A stretch of 64,000 nt of DNA from DATJPR01 sp963843525 (lineage in GTDB: Bacteria; Bacteroidota; Ignavibacteria; UBA10030; UBA6906). The notes below the pieces were generated by a model. The model did not search any database. It saw nothing but the letters and a program-made list of their open reading frames with translations, and was not told the origin of the DNA. The DNA is taken from the NCBI GenBank assembly GCA_963843525.1, contig CAWJKM010000001.1:50389-114388 (forward strand), read 5' to 3'. Position numbers and translations under genes: made by a program. Positions 16,535 through 25,234 of the stretch are shown here, in pieces. Positions within the stretch are counted from its first letter, which is position 1, and each line of letters starts with the position of its first letter.

Positions 16535-16569
16535 CATTTTAGATTTTAGAATTTAGATTTTAGATTTTG
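16535..16569. repeat. AT-rich TTTTAGA short tandem repeats after tRNA-Pro
   Basis: Repeated TTTAGATTTT-like units follow the tRNA directly. The same motif in reverse orientation occurs at 34026-34057. The gene-free stretch from 16231 to 16650 holds only the tRNA and this tract. Confidence 0.6.
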
Positions 16570-16650
16570 GACTCCTAAATATCAAATTCCCAGTATCCCA
16601 CGGCAGTCACCCATCCCGGTCGAACATCCATTTGGAGATTGCATCGCATC

Positions 16651-17010
16651 ATGAAGCGACATCTCCTCATCGGTTTTCGCGTTCAGTTGTTCCTCCTCTG
16701 CGTGTCCGTTGCCGGCATCTCCTGTACCCAGGAGCCGGCTCCGGTTGAACGCCGCATCTGGACGAAAAGCGAGATCGCCGCGTTGCAGGGCATGACGCGC
16801 GAGGAGATCCGTTCGAGGCTGGGAACGCCGAACGGATTCTATACGCGGAACGCCGAAGGACGATGGCACTATTCCAACGTCCTGATCGATAGTGAAGGAG
16901 CAGGCCCTGCGAAGAAAATGTGGATCGTCATCTACTTCAGCAAATTCGGCGAACAGCGGGCGACCCTTGTCGAACTTCATGAGCACGCCGAACAGGATGA
17001 AGAGAAATGA
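16651..17010 (+). CDS. Small lipoprotein resembling the SmpA/BamE fold
   Basis: From ATG 16651 the 119-residue product has a signal peptide with lipobox AGISC (Cys near residue 26). The mature part reads MTREEIRSRLGTPNGFYTRNAE then a RWHYSNVLID strand, a pattern seen in SmpA/OmlA/BamE-like proteins, where a helix with a G-x-P turn precedes a small sheet. True BamE is part of the outer-membrane assembly machine; many small lipoproteins share only the fold, so the function is not assigned. An upstream TTG at 16639 is also in frame. Confidence 0.6.
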   Translation: MKRHLLIGFRVQLFLLCVSVAGISCTQEPAPVERRIWTKSEIAALQGMTREEIRSRLGTPNGFYTRNAEGRWHYSNVLIDSEGAGPAKKMWIVIYFSKFGEQRATLVELHEHAEQDEEK

Positions 17011-17039
17011 AGCTTCCACTGTTCTGAGCCGGTTGCACT

Positions 17040-17843
17040 TTGGATAGACAAACGCTCCTCGTCACTGGCTCCACCGATGGAATCGGCAAAGAAACGGCCG
17101 CCCAACTCGCCGCAATGGGGGCCGATGTCATTATCCACGGACGCAACGAGGAAAAAGCCTCACGGGTGGCGGAAGAGATTACCCGGCTTTCCGGCAATAC
17201 GAAAATCTCCCATCTGGCGGCAGACTTTGCCGACCTCCGGCAGGTCAGGTCCATGGCCGCGGAAATCAACCGGCGGCCGGCGCTGCACGTGCTGATTAAC
17301 AACGCGGGGGTGTACATGAATCACCGTACGCTCACCGTGCAGGGCTTTGAAGCGACTTTTGGTATCAACCATCTTGCGACGTTTCTGCTGACGAATCTCC
17401 TCCTTGACCTGCTCATCCGCAGCGCGCCGGCAAGGATCGTCACGGTAAGCTCAATCGCGCACCAGCGGGCGACCCTCGATTTTGACGATCTCCAGAGCGA
17501 AAAACGCTTCGACCCGTACGCGACTTACGCGGCGTCAAAACTCGCAAACATCCTCTTCACCTATGAACTCGCCAGCCGTCTCAATGGGACCGGCGTAACG
17601 GCAAATTGTCTCCATCCGGGCGTGATCAATACCAAACTGCTGCGGACAGGGTTCGGAACCACCGGTGCAACCGTTGAGGAAGGGGCGGCGACAAATGTTT
17701 TCCTTGCTACGTCGCCGGAAGTGGAAGGGATCACCGGGAAATATTATGTCCGGAGCCAGCAAGCTGCATCTTCCTGGCTTTCCCGCGATCCTGCCGCGCG
17801 ACAGAAGCTATGGGCTGTGAGCGCCAGAGCATGCGGGCTCTAA
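17040..17843 (+). CDS. Short-chain dehydrogenase/reductase (retinol dehydrogenase-like)
   Basis: The 267-residue enzyme has the Rossmann motif TGSTDGIG, the NNAG motif, a catalytic Ser in TVSSIAHQ and the catalytic YAASK. The overall pattern (FGINHLATFLLTNLLLD, LHPGVINTKL) matches the retinol dehydrogenase/WWOX-like SDR branch, whose bacterial members are NAD(P)-dependent oxidoreductases of unknown substrate. The start appears to be TTG 17040, with no obvious ribosome binding site. It lies 29 bases after the small lipoprotein gene. Confidence 0.88.
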   Translation: MDRQTLLVTGSTDGIGKETAAQLAAMGADVIIHGRNEEKASRVAEEITRLSGNTKISHLAADFADLRQVRSMAAEINRRPALHVLINNAGVYMNHRTLTVQGFEATFGINHLATFLLTNLLLDLLIRSAPARIVTVSSIAHQRATLDFDDLQSEKRFDPYATYAASKLANILFTYELASRLNGTGVTANCLHPGVINTKLLRTGFGTTGATVEEGAATNVFLATSPEVEGITGKYYVRSQQAASSWLSRDPAARQKLWAVSARACGL

Positions 17844-17883
17844 GGGCAATGTCCCGTAGGTGGAATGCCTCCTGCTCACCGGA

Positions 17884-18498
17884 TTACTCCCACAATGACA
17901 CATCTCCGGCTCCTTTTCGTATAATTACCGGAGACTCCCCTGTGAGATCCAGTACGCTTGACGGCTCGGAAGACAGCGTGCCTGCATCGATGATCAACTC
18001 TACCTGATTCTTGAAGTGATCAGCAATTGCATGAGGATCGTTGATAATCGCACTGTCTCCAATGCTGACGCTGGTGCTCAGGATCGGGTGACCAAGCGCC
18101 CTGACGAGGTCAAGCGTAATCCGGCTTTCAGGAACGCGGATACCGACTGTTTTACGCTTCGACAGGAGGATCTTTGGCAGGGACTTCATCTTCGCCGCTG
18201 GAAGGATGAAAGTGTACGGTCCAGGGACAAGATGTTTCATGATCTTGAATGCGGGATTGCTGACGTGCGCGTATTCGCTGATGTGCGTCAGATCGGAACA
18301 GACAAAACTGAATGGCTTCCCCGGCTTCATCCGCTTGATTAAGTAGATCCGTTCGATCGCGTTCTTGTTCTCCACACTGCATCCAATGCCATAGACCGTG
18401 TCGGTGGGATAGATGATAATCCCGCCCGCCAGGAGGATTTCCACTGCTTTACGGATATACCTCGGTTCCGGATTGTCCGGATGCATGGTAACGATCAT
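17884..18498 (-). CDS. Threonylcarbamoyl-AMP synthase-type protein (TsaC/YrdC/YciO)
   Basis: The 204-residue protein is a single YrdC domain: IIIYPTDTVYGIGC, RMKPGKPFSFVCSD, LVPGPYTFILPA and VGIRVPESR. YrdC proteins make threonylcarbamoyl-adenylate for the t6A37 modification of tRNA; YciO is a closely related paralog. It lacks the extra C-terminal domain of Sua5. ATG 18498 is preferred because AGAGG lies five bases upstream, rather than an earlier start at 18567. It is convergent with the SDR gene and divergent from the receiver gene. Confidence 0.88.
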   Translation of the reverse strand: MIVTMHPDNPEPRYIRKAVEILLAGGIIIYPTDTVYGIGCSVENKNAIERIYLIKRMKPGKPFSFVCSDLTHISEYAHVSNPAFKIMKHLVPGPYTFILPAAKMKSLPKILLSKRKTVGIRVPESRITLDLVRALGHPILSTSVSIGDSAIINDPHAIADHFKNQVELIIDAGTLSSEPSSVLDLTGESPVIIRKGAGDVSLWE

Positions 18499-18595
18499 GA
18501 CGGCCTCTTGAAGATCACATACGAGAAACCATACGAATTCCGGGGCTGAATGGCAATTGTAACTCACTGAAAAATAGAGTATCCTTCAACCTGCA

Positions 18596-19015
18596 ATGGC
18601 TCTCCCAGCAACCATACTTCTCGTTGAAGACAATCACGATCACCTCAGATTGACGAGGCGGATTCTTGAACGGTCGGGGTTAAAAGCCCAGGTGCTTGTG
18701 GCGCGCGATGGCAAGGAAGCTCTCTCTCTGCTTCGAGAGTGCAAAGAGGGAAACGTCCCCGACCTCGTTCTCCTGGACCTGAATATGCCAAAGGTAAGCG
18801 GCAGGGAGGTCCTCCGTGCGATGAAGGCGGATCCGGCTCTTGCAGGCGTGCCGGTGGTCGTCATCAGCAGTTCCAACCGCGAAGAAGACTCCTCTCTTGC
18901 CCGCGCCCTCGGGGCCGCCGGATTCATTTGCAAGGCGGGTGGTTTCGAGCAGCTCACAAAAGATCTCAGCACACTCCGGTGCTATTTGCCTTCGGAAGAA
19001 CCACCGGACCAGTAA
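18596..19015 (+). CDS. Stand-alone response regulator receiver protein
   Basis: The 139-residue protein is a lone CheY-like receiver with no output domain. The acidic pair is in LLVEDNHDH, the phosphoacceptor Asp in LLDLNMP, the switch Ser in VVISSSN, and the Lys in FICKAGGFEQL. Its pattern (DHLRLTRRILERSG, VPVVVISSS) matches the Rcp1-like class often paired with phytochrome-type histidine kinases. No kinase is adjacent; the gene is 18 bases before der. Confidence 0.9.
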   Translation: MALPATILLVEDNHDHLRLTRRILERSGLKAQVLVARDGKEALSLLRECKEGNVPDLVLLDLNMPKVSGREVLRAMKADPALAGVPVVVISSSNREEDSSLARALGAAGFICKAGGFEQLTKDLSTLRCYLPSEEPPDQ

Positions 19016-19033
19016 TTCCATTCGATAGAAATC

Positions 19034-20365
19034 ATGCGACAGCACCTCGTAGCGATCGTTGGGCGACCCAATGTCGGAAAGTCCACCTTGTTCAATCGTA
19101 TCGTCGGACACCGGAAGGCAATCGTTCATGATATGCCCGGGGTAACCCGTGACCGTCACTATGCGCTCGCGGAATGGACCGGGAAACAGTTTACTCTCGT
19201 TGACACCGGCGGATTTGTGCCGGCCTCGGAAGACATTATCGAAACGGCTATACGCGAACAGGCGGCAATTGCGATTCAAGAAGCGGACGAAATACTCTTT
19301 CTGGTCGACGCCCGCGATGGCGTGCTGCCTGCCGATCGCGAGATCGCGGATATCCTGCGCCGTTCGGCAAAGCCCGTGTTTCTTATCGTCAACAAGGTGG
19401 ATGGCGAAAAAGGAGAGGGCGCGCTCGGGGAATTCTATTCGCTCGGTCTTGGAGAACCGCTTCCGACATCGGCCCTGGGCGGGAGAAAGATCGGCGATCT
19501 GCTGGACCTGATCACGGGCGCAATGTCGACTGTAGAAACAATCGACGACGGCGAAACACGACTGAAAATCGCCGTCATCGGGAAGCCGAATGTCGGGAAA
19601 TCCTCTTTTGTGAACGCCCTTCTCGGTGAAGAACGCCATATCGTCACGAGTATTCCGGGCACGACGCGGGACCCGATAGACGCTATTCTCCGGTACCAGG
19701 GGGAAGAAATCGTGCTCGTCGACACTGCCGGATTGAAACGGAAAAGCAAAATCAAGGAGAGTGTCGACTTCTTCAGCGCAGTACGAACTGTGAAAAGCAT
19801 CGAACGATGCGATGTTGCGGTAATTCTGCTGGACGCCACGCAGGGACTCGAGCATCAGGATCTCCGCATTATCGAGACGGCGATGGAACGACGCCGGGCT
19901 TCGATCATTGCCGTGAATAAATGGGACCTTATCGAAAAGGAGTCCAGGACCGCGGCGGTGTTTGAGAAGGCGCTCAAGGAACGCCTCCGGCAGTTCGATT
20001 TTCTTCCGATCATCTTCATTTCTGCCCTCGCCCACCAGCGGGTGTACAAAGTCCTTGAGATGGTGAAGGTGGTGGATGCGGAACAACGAAAGAGGATCTC
20101 GACGAGCGAACTCAACGCGACCATCGGAGAAGAGTTCCGTGAACGTCCTCCCCATACCCGGAGCGGGAAGGAATTCAAGGTCAATTATATCACCCAGGTG
20201 AAAACCGTTCCGCCGGTCTTCACTTTCTTCTGCAACAATCCAACCTTGATTGATGAGAGCTACCGTCGGTTTCTGGAAAACCGGATACGTGATCATTACG
20301 CGTTCATCGGGGTTCCTCTTGTTCTTTCCTTCAAACGAAAATCAAAGCGGGATATCCAATCATGA
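19034..20365 (+). CDS. der: Ribosome biogenesis GTPase Der (EngA)
   Basis: The 443-residue protein contains two tandem GTPase domains: GRPNVGKSTLFN with NKVDG, then GKPNVGKSSFVN with NKWDL, followed by a KH-like C-terminal domain (FTFFCNNPTLIDESYRRFLENR). Der is required for 50S subunit maturation. The stop codon overlaps the upp start (ATGA). Confidence 0.97.
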   Translation: MRQHLVAIVGRPNVGKSTLFNRIVGHRKAIVHDMPGVTRDRHYALAEWTGKQFTLVDTGGFVPASEDIIETAIREQAAIAIQEADEILFLVDARDGVLPADREIADILRRSAKPVFLIVNKVDGEKGEGALGEFYSLGLGEPLPTSALGGRKIGDLLDLITGAMSTVETIDDGETRLKIAVIGKPNVGKSSFVNALLGEERHIVTSIPGTTRDPIDAILRYQGEEIVLVDTAGLKRKSKIKESVDFFSAVRTVKSIERCDVAVILLDATQGLEHQDLRIIETAMERRRASIIAVNKWDLIEKESRTAAVFEKALKERLRQFDFLPIIFISALAHQRVYKVLEMVKVVDAEQRKRISTSELNATIGEEFRERPPHTRSGKEFKVNYITQVKTVPPVFTFFCNNPTLIDESYRRFLENRIRDHYAFIGVPLVLSFKRKSKRDIQS

Positions 20366-20994
20366 AACGTCGACAGGTGGTACTGATTGAGCACCCGTTG
20401 ATCAAACGGGATCTGAGCATCTTGCGGGACCGGTCGACCGACAATCACCTGTTTCGTACCACCCTTCGCCGCATTGCCACGGTGATGGCATTCGAAGTGA
20501 CACGCGACCTCCGTCTGAAAACGACATCGGTGAGGACTCCCCTGGAATCAACACGAGGGTTTGTTCTTGCCGATGACATCGTCATCGTCCCCGTCCTTCG
20601 CGCAGGATTGGGGTTGGTCGACGGATTCCTCGATTTCCTTCCGGAAGCCAGAGTGGGGCACGTCGGACTCTACCGCAATGAAGAAACCCTCGAACCAGTC
20701 GATTATTATTCGAAGTTTCCCCGGTCCCTTTCAAAAAGTCTTGTCTTGCTTCTCGATCCGATGCTTGCGACCGGAGGGAGCGGGAGCGCCGCCCTCTCCT
20801 TCCTCAAGGCGAAAGGGGCAAAACGGATAAGATTCGTGACCCTGCTCGCAGCTCCGGAGGGGATTGAACGGATTTGCGCGGCACATCCGGATGTGAAGGT
20901 CTTTTCGACGGTGGTAGACCGAAAATTGAACAGCAAGGGTTATATTCTTCCGGGCCTCGGAGACGCCGGCGACCGGATTTTCGGAACAGAATAA
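20362..20994 (+). CDS. upp: Uracil phosphoribosyltransferase
   Basis: The 210-residue enzyme converts uracil and PRPP to UMP. It shows VPVLRAGLGLVDGFLDFLPEA, the PRPP-binding LLDPMLATGGSGSAAL, and the GDAGDRIFGT C-terminus typical of Upp. The ATGA overlap with der indicates translational coupling. Confidence 0.96.
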   Translation: MKRRQVVLIEHPLIKRDLSILRDRSTDNHLFRTTLRRIATVMAFEVTRDLRLKTTSVRTPLESTRGFVLADDIVIVPVLRAGLGLVDGFLDFLPEARVGHVGLYRNEETLEPVDYYSKFPRSLSKSLVLLLDPMLATGGSGSAALSFLKAKGAKRIRFVTLLAAPEGIERICAAHPDVKVFSTVVDRKLNSKGYILPGLGDAGDRIFGTE

Positions 20995-21002
20995 AGGGCG
21001 TG

Positions 21003-21755
21003 ATGAAAACGGGAACGAAGGAAGCGAAAAGGAACGACTCCCGCATCGAGGGGGAACGAAAACGAGCCATCAAGGTGCTGGATATTCTGCATGGGGCGTT
21101 CCCGGAGGCTCATACGGCGCTCACTCACCGTTCGCCGTTTGAACTCCTCGTCGCCACGATCCTTTCTGCCCAGTGCACGGACACGCGCGTAAACATCGTG
21201 ACGAAAGATCTCTTTCAAAAGTATCGCTCTGCCCACGATTTCGCGGTCGCCAACCAGTCGGTCCTGGAGGAAGAAGTCCACTCCACGGGGTTCTTCCGGA
21301 TGAAAGCGAAAAACATCATTGCCTGCAGCAAAGCACTGGTCGAAGAGTTCCACGGGGAAGTCCCGGCGGAAATGGAGAAGCTTGTGCGATTGCCGGGCGT
21401 GGGAAGGAAGACTGCCAATGTTATCCTCTCCGAGGCTTTCGGCAAGAACGAAGGCGTGGTCGTTGATACGCATGTGCAACGTCTTTCTCAACGACTCGGA
21501 TTCACTGCGCACGAAGACCCGGTCCGCATCGAAGAAGACCTGATGGCCCTCATTCCCCGGGCTCGGTGGGGGGAGACAGGTCTGGTCCTGATTCTTCACG
21601 GGAGAAAAACATGTTCTGCGCGAAAGCCCCTCTGCCCGGTCTGTGAGGTCGCCGCCCTCTGTCCTTCCGCAAATTCGTTTGAGGGCAAAAGTTCTGTCAA
21701 GGTTCGTCCGTCGATATCGAAAAAGACAAAAGCCAAACCGAAAAAAGGAAAGTAG
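21003..21755 (+). CDS. nth: Endonuclease III
   Basis: The 250-residue DNA glycosylase/AP lyase excises oxidised pyrimidines. It has the helix-hairpin-helix LPGVGRKTANVIL with the catalytic Lys, the catalytic Asp in VVDTHVQRL, and the four-cysteine 4Fe-4S loop (C-x6-C-x2-C-x5-C) at CSARKPLCPVCEVAALC. A lysine-rich C-terminal tail of about 30 residues (SKKTKAKPKKGK) is an addition. It follows upp by eight bases. A second, more divergent Nth-type protein is encoded at 52680-53462. Confidence 0.95.
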   Translation: MKTGTKEAKRNDSRIEGERKRAIKVLDILHGAFPEAHTALTHRSPFELLVATILSAQCTDTRVNIVTKDLFQKYRSAHDFAVANQSVLEEEVHSTGFFRMKAKNIIACSKALVEEFHGEVPAEMEKLVRLPGVGRKTANVILSEAFGKNEGVVVDTHVQRLSQRLGFTAHEDPVRIEEDLMALIPRARWGETGLVLILHGRKTCSARKPLCPVCEVAALCPSANSFEGKSSVKVRPSISKKTKAKPKKGK

Positions 21756-21956
21756 TACATTGTGTAGAATTTCTGAACACTCTCTCTCCTCTTGCCAAGT
21801 GTAAGAATCTTCCTTCCTCTGATTCGCAGCTTCGAAAATTCCTGACGACGTAGCCAAGAGAAAAGCTGCTAATCCCCTTTATGTCCCCTCCTCATTGCTG
21901 GCACACACTTTGGTCGCTCAACGAAGGTCATTCTGCGTTTTCTCTCTCACCAAACC

Positions 21957-23090
21957 GTGAACAGACAGATGCTCACCCTTGAGCTAAGCGGCCTCGACGA
22001 GTTGTTCACTGAGTTGACCCACCGCGGCTACGATCTCTACGGCCCGACTGTGCAGGACAAGGCGGTCGTCATCGACAAAATCTCTTCCGTGAAGGATCTG
22101 CCCGCCGGATGGACCGATCGGCAGGAGGCGGGCGCGTATGTGCTTGAACGCCGGTCTGATTCCGCACTCTTCGGTTATGTTACCGGGCCGGTGTCGTGGA
22201 AGAAATTCCTCTATCCCCCGCGAACGCGGCTTTTGAGCCTCAAAAGGGCCGGAAGGGGATTTGCCGTGGCCGGGACGCAGGCAACAACAAGGCCCAAACC
22301 CCTGGCTTTCATCGGTGTTCGCGCCTGCGAGCTCCGCGCACTGGCTCTTCTCGACCGCATATTTCTCGAAGGTCCGTATGCAGATCCGGAGTATGCCGCA
22401 CGTCGATCAACTGCGTGTGTCATCGCCGTGGATTGCATGAGCCCCGGCGGGACATGCTTCTGCGCATCGATGGGAACGGGACCGACGCCTCGCGAGGGCT
22501 TCGATATCGGCCTGACTGAAATCTGCGAAGACGGACGCCACTTTTTCGTTGCCCGACACGGGTCTGAAAGGGGCGAGGAAATCCTTTCGCACATTCAGGG
22601 ATCGTCGGTTTCGACCGATGAACTCAAGGCAGTGGAAGTACAGCAGAATGCATCCGTCGCGGCGATGCAGCGCGATGTGAATCTGTCCCACGTATCTGCA
22701 GTGCTTCCCCAGATGTTTGAGCACCAGGCCTGGGACGATATTGCCAGGCGTTGTCTTGCATGTACGAATTGCACGATGGTATGTCCCACGTGCTTTTGTT
22801 CCACCGTGGAGGACACTACCGACCTTGGAGGCTCCACCGCCGAACGATGGAGAACGTGGGATTCCTGTTTTGTTCTGGGGTACTCCAAGGTCGCAGGAGG
22901 GAACACCCGGCCGTCGACCAAGGCTCGCTACCGGCAGTGGGTGATGCACAAATTCTCGTACTGGATCGAACAGTTCGGGTCGCCCGGATGTGTTGGCTGC
23001 GGAAGATGTATCACCTGGTGCCCTGTGGGCATCGACATAACGTCGTTTCTTGAATCCCTGTGCGGAGAACAGGAAAATACTCCGCACTGA
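21957..23090 (+). CDS. hydB: Group 3b NiFe hydrogenase (sulfhydrogenase) beta subunit, 4Fe-4S protein
   Basis: The 377-residue protein matches the beta subunit of bidirectional NADP-linked group 3b hydrogenases. Two cysteine clusters are visible in the last third: CLACTNCTMVCPTCFC and GCVGCGRCITWCP, which carry 4Fe-4S clusters linking the flavin subunit to the hydrogenase. The N-terminal half has the IGVRACELRALALLDRIF segment of this family. GTG 21957 and ATG 21969 are both possible; neither has a clear ribosome binding site. The 200 bases upstream (21756-21956) must hold the operon promoter, but I could not identify one. Confidence 0.9.
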   Translation: MNRQMLTLELSGLDELFTELTHRGYDLYGPTVQDKAVVIDKISSVKDLPAGWTDRQEAGAYVLERRSDSALFGYVTGPVSWKKFLYPPRTRLLSLKRAGRGFAVAGTQATTRPKPLAFIGVRACELRALALLDRIFLEGPYADPEYAARRSTACVIAVDCMSPGGTCFCASMGTGPTPREGFDIGLTEICEDGRHFFVARHGSERGEEILSHIQGSSVSTDELKAVEVQQNASVAAMQRDVNLSHVSAVLPQMFEHQAWDDIARRCLACTNCTMVCPTCFCSTVEDTTDLGGSTAERWRTWDSCFVLGYSKVAGGNTRPSTKARYRQWVMHKFSYWIEQFGSPGCVGCGRCITWCPVGIDITSFLESLCGEQENTPH

Positions 23091-23109
23091 AAGTCCGAAA
23101 GGGTCTCTC

Positions 23110-23589
23110 ATGAATATCGAGAATCTTGCAGACGTCCTTCGCCAGCATCCTTTCCTCGAAAAACTTTCCGAGGAGCACATGGCAGTGATCGTCGGATGTG
23201 CTTCAAATGCGCACTTTCCTGACGGTTCACTCCTGATCCGTGAAGGGGATATCGCCAACAAGTTCTATCTGCTCCGAACGGGGAGAGTGACCCTGGAGGT
23301 CAACATGCCTCCTCGAGAGGCACTCCGGATCCAAACCGTCGATGCGGGCGAAGTCATCGGCTGGTCGTGGCTCATATCGCCGTATCGATGGCATTTCAGC
23401 GCGAGAGCAGTGTCTGACGTGCGCGCTATCGCCCTTGACGGTGAATGCTTGAGAAACAAGTGCAGCCACGACCATGATTTCGGGTACGAGATCCTGGAGC
23501 GATTCACCCGGGTGATGGAGGACAGACTTCAGGCGACACGACTGCAGCTCCTTGACCTCTGCACAACCAGTCCTGAGGTGGGGAGATGA
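23110..23589 (+). CDS. Cyclic-nucleotide-binding domain protein in hydrogenase operon
   Basis: The 159-residue protein is a CRP-type cyclic-nucleotide-binding fold without a helix-turn-helix: FLEKLSEEHM, IREGDIANKFYLLRTGRVTLEV and the phosphate-binding-cassette region GEVIGWSWLISPYRWHFSARA. With no DNA-binding domain it is likely a sensory or structural subunit rather than a transcription factor. It sits 19 bases after hydB and overlaps the next gene by four bases, so it is made with the hydrogenase. The ligand (cNMP or other) is unknown; the cassette departs from the canonical PRAA form. Confidence 0.85.
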   Translation: MNIENLADVLRQHPFLEKLSEEHMAVIVGCASNAHFPDGSLLIREGDIANKFYLLRTGRVTLEVNMPPREALRIQTVDAGEVIGWSWLISPYRWHFSARAVSDVRAIALDGECLRNKCSHDHDFGYEILERFTRVMEDRLQATRLQLLDLCTTSPEVGR

Positions 23590-24446
23590 TTCAAGAGGCG
23601 GAAGTCGTGGCTGATCGTCGGGTCGAGCCGATGGTTATTCAACCTGTGGAGATCCGGCGAATTCTCTGGGAGACCGACGACACGTTTACGCTCCTCCTCG
23701 AGGTCGATCATGTGGCCGGACCGTACGCTTTCAAACCTGGCCAGTTCAATATGGTATATGTCTATGGGGTGGGGGAGGCAGCGATCTCCATAAGTTCGGA
23801 TCCTGGGAAACCGGCTGTTATCGCACACACCATCCACCGGGTCGGAACGGTGACCAGCGCCCTTGCGCAGCACCGGAAGGGGGATATCGTGGGAATTCGC
23901 GGACCATTCGGTTCGAGCTGGCCGATCGACAACACACGCGAGAAAGATATCTGTATTGTGGCGGGAGGAATCGGTCTGGCGCCCTTACGTCCCGTGATGT
24001 ATGAAATGCTCCGCCGCCGGTCAGAGTTCGGACGAATCATACTCCTCTACGGTGCCCGGAGCCCTCTCGATCTTCTCTACCGCGTGGAGCTTGAGCAGTG
24101 GGGAAAACTCCACAACGTAGAGGTAATCGTGACGGTTGACCGGGGTGATTCTTCATGGAAGGGGTATATCGGTGTTGTAACGCACCTGTTTTCTTATCTC
24201 AAACTCGACGCCCGTGAAACGATGGCTTTCGTGTGCGGACCAGAGACGATGATGAAGTACACGCTGGATGAACTTGACAAACGGGGAATTCCGCCGGAGC
24301 AGGTATATCTTTCGTTGGAAAGAAACATGAAATGCGCGGTCGGATTCTGCGGTCACTGTCAATTCGGTCCGATATTCATCTGTAAAGATGGTCCTGTGTT
24401 CCCATTGCCTGTGGTGCAGGCTCTGCTTGATCGTAAGGAAATGTGA
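23586..24446 (+). CDS. hydG: Group 3b NiFe hydrogenase gamma subunit, FAD/NAD(P)H oxidoreductase
   Basis: The 286-residue protein is a ferredoxin-NADP reductase-like subunit: FAD-binding barrel (FKPGQFNMVYV), NAD(P)-binding half (VAGGIGLAPLRPVMYEML, LLYGARSPLDLLY, FVCGPETMMKY) and a 2Fe-2S site near the end (CAVGFCGHCQFGPIFIC). It exchanges electrons between NADP(H) and the Fe-S subunits. It overlaps the cyclic-nucleotide-binding gene upstream by four bases. Confidence 0.92.
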   Translation: MIQEAEVVADRRVEPMVIQPVEIRRILWETDDTFTLLLEVDHVAGPYAFKPGQFNMVYVYGVGEAAISISSDPGKPAVIAHTIHRVGTVTSALAQHRKGDIVGIRGPFGSSWPIDNTREKDICIVAGGIGLAPLRPVMYEMLRRRSEFGRIILLYGARSPLDLLYRVELEQWGKLHNVEVIVTVDRGDSSWKGYIGVVTHLFSYLKLDARETMAFVCGPETMMKYTLDELDKRGIPPEQVYLSLERNMKCAVGFCGHCQFGPIFICKDGPVFPLPVVQALLDRKEM

Positions 24447-24448
24447 CC

Positions 24449-25234
24449 ATGACGCCCAAGAAACCCCGGATTGCGGTTTTCAAATTTGCTTCGTGCGATG
24501 GTTGTCAGCTCTCGTTAATCGACGCAGAAGATGAGCTACTTGCAGTGGCGGCTGCCGTGGATATCGCCCATTTTCCCGAGGTGACCAGGCGGTCGGTTCG
24601 GGGGCCCTATGATATCGGCCTCGCGGAGGGAAGTATCACGACTCCCGGCGACGTGGAACGCATCAGGTCGGTGAGAAAGCAATGCCGGGTTCTCATTACT
24701 CTCGGCGCCTGCGCAACCGCGGGAGGGATTCAGGCTCTCAGGAATTGGCGGGATGTGAAAGATTATACCAGGCTGGTCTATGCATCACCGGAAGTCATAT
24801 CGACGCTGGATCGGTCCATGCCCATCGGATCGTACGTCCATGTGGATTTCGAATTGCGCGGGTGCCCGATTAACAAGCATCAGTTGATCGAAGTCCTCAA
24901 TGCCTATCTCAATGGGCGGAAACCGAACATCCCCACCCATAGTGTCTGCATGGACTGCAAACTCAAAGGAAACGTCTGTGTGATGACGGCTCATGGGACA
25001 CCCTGTCTCGGTCCCGTGACACAAGCAGGGTGTGGGGCGCTCTGTCCGGGAATTCACCGTGGATGCTACGGATGTTTCGGACCGATGGAAAACCCCAACA
25101 CTCCGTCGCTGGCACACCGGTTCATGATGCTCGGTCAGGGGCGCGATGATGTGATGCGTTCATTCCGGGGATTCAATGCGTATGCAGAAGCATTCAGAAA
25201 AGAAAGTGATTTGCATGAAGACGAAATCCATTAA
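24449..25234 (+). CDS. hydD: Group 3b NiFe hydrogenase delta (small) subunit
   Basis: The 261-residue protein is the electron-transferring small subunit: FASCDGCQLSLID binds the proximal cluster with LGACATAGGIQ and RGCPINKHQLIEVL, and later cysteines (CMDCKLKGNVC, CPGIHRGCYGCFG) complete the clusters. ATG 24449 is chosen because AAGGAA at 24435-24440 stands eight bases upstream; a GTG at 24443 overlaps the hydG stop. The 3' end overlaps hydA by 20 bases. Confidence 0.92.
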   Translation: MTPKKPRIAVFKFASCDGCQLSLIDAEDELLAVAAAVDIAHFPEVTRRSVRGPYDIGLAEGSITTPGDVERIRSVRKQCRVLITLGACATAGGIQALRNWRDVKDYTRLVYASPEVISTLDRSMPIGSYVHVDFELRGCPINKHQLIEVLNAYLNGRKPNIPTHSVCMDCKLKGNVCVMTAHGTPCLGPVTQAGCGALCPGIHRGCYGCFGPMENPNTPSLAHRFMMLGQGRDDVMRSFRGFNAYAEAFRKESDLHEDEIH

